64,000 nucleotides of DNA from Comamonas testosteroni. Its GTDB lineage: Bacteria; Pseudomonadota; Gammaproteobacteria; Burkholderiales; Burkholderiaceae_C. The DNA lies in contig NZ_CP043568.1 of assembly GCF_014076415.1 (NCBI RefSeq), positions 1,612,001 through 1,676,000 of the forward strand, read 5' to 3'. How positions within the stretch are numbered: the stretch's first letter is position 1; each line of letters opens with the position of its first letter. Shown here piece by piece: positions 62,263-64,000 of the stretch. The notes below the pieces were generated by a model. That model saw only the letters and a list, made by a program, of their open reading frames with translations, searched no databases and was not told the DNA's origin. Position numbers and translations under genes: made by a program.

Positions 62263-62802
62263 TCAGGAGTTTGAGCTGCTCTGGGTTGCAGGCAAGCCGC
62301 AGACCGGACAGAAATTATCACCATGACCGACTTCATGCCCGGCCGGGCAGTGGCGGGTCTTGAGCATGGAAGGCAGGTTCCAGCTCGAGAAGAAGATGCA
62401 AAACGCCATGCTGTAGAAGATCATCCAGTGGCCCGAGAACACGCGTAGGCCGTGCTGCTGCTCGGCCATGCCGCCCGCAATGCCGAGAAAAAAGTTGGCA
62501 AAAGCGTAGATGAAGATCGCGTAAGCGCTGTTGCGCATCCAGGCGGGGCAGCCTGCGAGCACCTTCTTCCAGGAAAACTGCAGGCGATTGCCGTTGTTGA
62601 TGCGCTGAGCAATCAGTACCGCAGGCATCCAGACGGCAAAAATCCCGATGCTCATGACGCTTGTGAATATTCCCAGAGCATCTGGAGGCAAGTGCGTTTC
62701 AAGTGCATCGATCTGCCCTGCAAATGCTGCCAAGTGTGTGATTGCACTGAGTGCAAAGCCCATTCCGGAAATCAGCATCAATGGTGGCAGAAGAATTTGC
62801 AT
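62263..62802 (-). CDS. Membrane protein with C-terminal zinc-ribbon-like tail
   Basis: A 179-residue protein with four probable transmembrane segments: LLPPLMLISGMGFALSAITHL, IFTSVMSIGIFAVWMPAVLI, YAIFIYAFANFFLGIAGG, and WMIFYSMAFCIFFSS. The C-terminal tail contains CPAGHEVGHGDNFCPVCG, a short zinc-ribbon-like Cys/His cluster. The ATG at 62802 is used; a TTG at 62820 would add six residues. I do not recognise the family. It follows the next membrane protein gene by 93 bp on the minus strand, and the two may be related in location only. Confidence 0.65.
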   Translation of the reverse strand: MQILLPPLMLISGMGFALSAITHLAAFAGQIDALETHLPPDALGIFTSVMSIGIFAVWMPAVLIAQRINNGNRLQFSWKKVLAGCPAWMRNSAYAIFIYAFANFFLGIAGGMAEQQHGLRVFSGHWMIFYSMAFCIFFSSWNLPSMLKTRHCPAGHEVGHGDNFCPVCGLPATQSSSNS

Positions 62803-62895
62803 GGCGGCTTGAAAAGACAAAAAAAGGAGCTTAGAGCGCTTGTTTGCTGCTGGTTTCAGAAGTCATTCAGATAGTTTTTTATTGTGGCACAGCGA

Positions 62896-63486
62896 TCAAT
62901 GCTCATTTTTTTGCAGTGGGGCCGCCAGACGAATGCTGTCCACAAGCCTGCCGAAGTAGCTTTCGCGCATGGACAGCAAGGCGGGCAACGGGGCAGATGG
63001 CAGGCTGTCGTAGCCATCTTCATCAATGCAGAATTCGAAAAACAGGTAGTCAACTTCGGACAGCTTGAGCTGATGGCGGCAGGCGTGACGGCCCGAGCCC
63101 CGTTTTTTTTGGGCCATGGTCTGCATGCTGGTATTGCTTCCCAGGACTGCCGTATAGACCATGGGCAGAGTGGCCGCCAGGTTGAACCAGAGCATGAAAG
63201 TCATGAAAGCGGTGCATAGCAAGGCCATCAGCCAGCGCTTGATGGGGCCGTAGCCGAGCCAGGGGCCTGCGGGTTGCCAAAGTCCCAGTCTATGGAGTCT
63301 TAGCAACCAGATGCCGGCTGCTGCGGTAAGTGCCAGCGCCAGATGCAGCGCGATCAGCTGCCAATGCGCATCGGGTATGAAGCTGCGCCAGAAAATGGGG
63401 GCGAGTGCGCCCATCATCACCGCCATGAAAGCGACGATCAGCCATTTCTGTGGATTGGAGGTTTCAGGTTTCCAGAGCCAGTTCAT
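62896..63486 (-). CDS. Membrane protein of unknown function
   Basis: A 196-residue protein with about four hydrophobic segments: LIVAFMAVMMGALAPIFW, LIALHLALALTAAAGIWLL, MALLCTAFMTFMLWF and LPMVYTAVLG. After these comes a Cys-containing cytoplasmic or periplasmic tail (SGRHACRHQLKLSEVDYLFFEFCID). The ATG at 63486 is used; a TTG at 63543 lies inside the next gene. No ribosome site is clear. It lies 53 bp downstream of the GNAT gene. I do not recognise the family. Confidence 0.65.
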   Translation of the reverse strand: MNWLWKPETSNPQKWLIVAFMAVMMGALAPIFWRSFIPDAHWQLIALHLALALTAAAGIWLLRLHRLGLWQPAGPWLGYGPIKRWLMALLCTAFMTFMLWFNLAATLPMVYTAVLGSNTSMQTMAQKKRGSGRHACRHQLKLSEVDYLFFEFCIDEDGYDSLPSAPLPALLSMRESYFGRLVDSIRLAAPLQKNEH

Positions 63487-63539
63487 GCTTGTTGCATCTG
63501 TTGGGGTGGTGCAGGTGGGTGGTTTGATCTGAGCCAGGT

Positions 63540-64000
63540 TCAAAGGGTTTTTCGCATACGCGCGTTGCTCAGGGCAATGCCACGTATGACGGGGATTTGT
63601 TGGCGTTGTAGCTCAAAGCCGAAATGTGCGAAGAAAGCCTGGGCATTGAGACTGACATCGGCGCTCAGCTCAGGCAGGCCGCTTTGCCGTGCTGTCAGTT
63701 CGATATGTGCATGCAGCAATCGGCTCACGCCCTGGCGGGCGTATTGCGGAGCCACAAAAAAGTGGTCGACATAGCCATTGGCCTGCAGATCGGCATAACC
63801 CATGGGTAAGTCATCGGCGCAGAAGGCGACAAAAGGCTTGAGTGTCTGGATGCGCTGACGCCACTCCATCCAGTCGGGGCTCTGTGGCGCCCAGGCATCA
63901 AGCTGTACCTGGCCGTAGTGATTCACTGCCAGTTGATGAACAGCATCGTGAAACACCTGCCATGGCGCGATTTCATCTCCGGGGCGATAGCTGCGTACAT
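63540..64000 (-). CDS. GNAT acetyltransferase, 5' end cut off by the window
   Basis: A partial gene open to the right edge; its start lies beyond 64000. At least 152 residues are present. The N-terminal visible part VRSYRPGDEIAPWQVFHDAVH and LDAWAPQSPDWMEW match the small GNAT group that begins with R-x-Y-R-P-x-D. The acetyl-CoA loop PQYARQGVSRLLHAHIE is near the middle, and the C-terminal LNAQAFFAHFGFELQ is typical. Substrate unknown. A GTG at 63954-63956 could be taken as a start, but the upstream family match makes a longer protein likely. Confidence 0.85.
   Translation of the reverse strand, partial: VRSYRPGDEIAPWQVFHDAVHQLAVNHYGQVQLDAWAPQSPDWMEWRQRIQTLKPFVAFCADDLPMGYADLQANGYVDHFFVAPQYARQGVSRLLHAHIELTARQSGLPELSADVSLNAQAFFAHFGFELQRQQIPVIRGIALSNARMRKTL

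Overview
The window looks like chromosomal DNA of a Comamonas testosteroni-type betaproteobacterium. The inference rests on recognisable proteins. The 257-residue 3-alpha-hydroxysteroid dehydrogenase (HsdA) has Ser114, Tyr155 and Lys159. The 125-residue delta5-3-ketosteroid isomerase has Tyr14, Asp38 and Asp99. The block scdA-ORF17-tesI-tesH-tesA2-tesA1-tesD-tesE-tesF-tesG follows the order I recall for C. testosteroni TA441. DNA is GC-rich, and most genes carry a GGAGAC-type ribosome binding site. No phage, IS element, CRISPR array or rRNA was seen.

Layout. (1) 0.1-4.9 kb: an SDR and an MFS transporter on the minus strand, divergent from an aldehyde dehydrogenase and a 7-alpha-HSDH-like SDR. 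(2) 5.1-9.5 kb: a LysR regulator divergent from a DsbA/MBL/SnoaL/small-protein operon, a hypothetical gene and a frameshifted cytochrome c pseudogene. (3) 9.8-15.3 kb: two enoate-reductase flavoproteins (minus), then hsdA and the ketosteroid isomerase (plus). (4) 15.5-20.0 kb: a GNAT-Rnk fusion, a LysR/SDR divergent pair, a GFA-type zinc protein and an enoyl-CoA hydratase. (5) 20.1-32.9 kb: an eleven-gene plus-strand run for steroid side-chain beta-oxidation (SDR, MaoC-DUF35, paired acyl-CoA dehydrogenases, MaoC, Ltp2-like aldolase, two CoA ligases, MBL hydrolase), ending at a terminator. (6) 33.2-41.4 kb: DUF1329, DUF1302 outer-membrane protein, secreted hydrolase, then on the minus strand YCF48-like protein, RND/MMPL transporter and SnoaL protein, probably for steroid transport. 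(7) 41.6-44.3 kb: a second thiolase-fold/DUF35-MaoC aldolase set and a small secreted protein. (8) 44.5-46.6 kb: a TonB-dependent siderophore-type receptor behind a possible Fur box. (9) 46.8-59.4 kb: the tes/scd ring-degradation block, divergently transcribed from about 51.7 kb. (10) 59.5-64 kb: two tRNAs and housekeeping or unknown genes (murI, YgjP-like metallopeptidase, membrane proteins, partial GNAT).

How it works together (inference from families): hydroxysteroid dehydrogenases and the isomerase convert 3-alpha- and 7-alpha-hydroxylated or delta5 steroids, bile acids included, to 3-keto-delta4 steroids. The CoA ligases, two heteromeric acyl-CoA dehydrogenase pairs, two hydratases, two aldolases and the aldehyde dehydrogenase could remove a C5 side chain in two rounds. 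TesI and TesH desaturate ring A, the ORF17 reductase serves 9-alpha-hydroxylation, TesA1A2 hydroxylates the aromatised ring, and TesD-G process the meta-cleavage product. The 9-alpha-hydroxylase oxygenase and the extradiol dioxygenase TesB are not in the window.

The most interesting unexplained signal is a 20-bp dyad (TCGTC-N6-GACGA core) found seven times, always in promoter gaps of the steroid transcription units. It suggests one regulon-wide operator that also covers an unknown small secreted protein.
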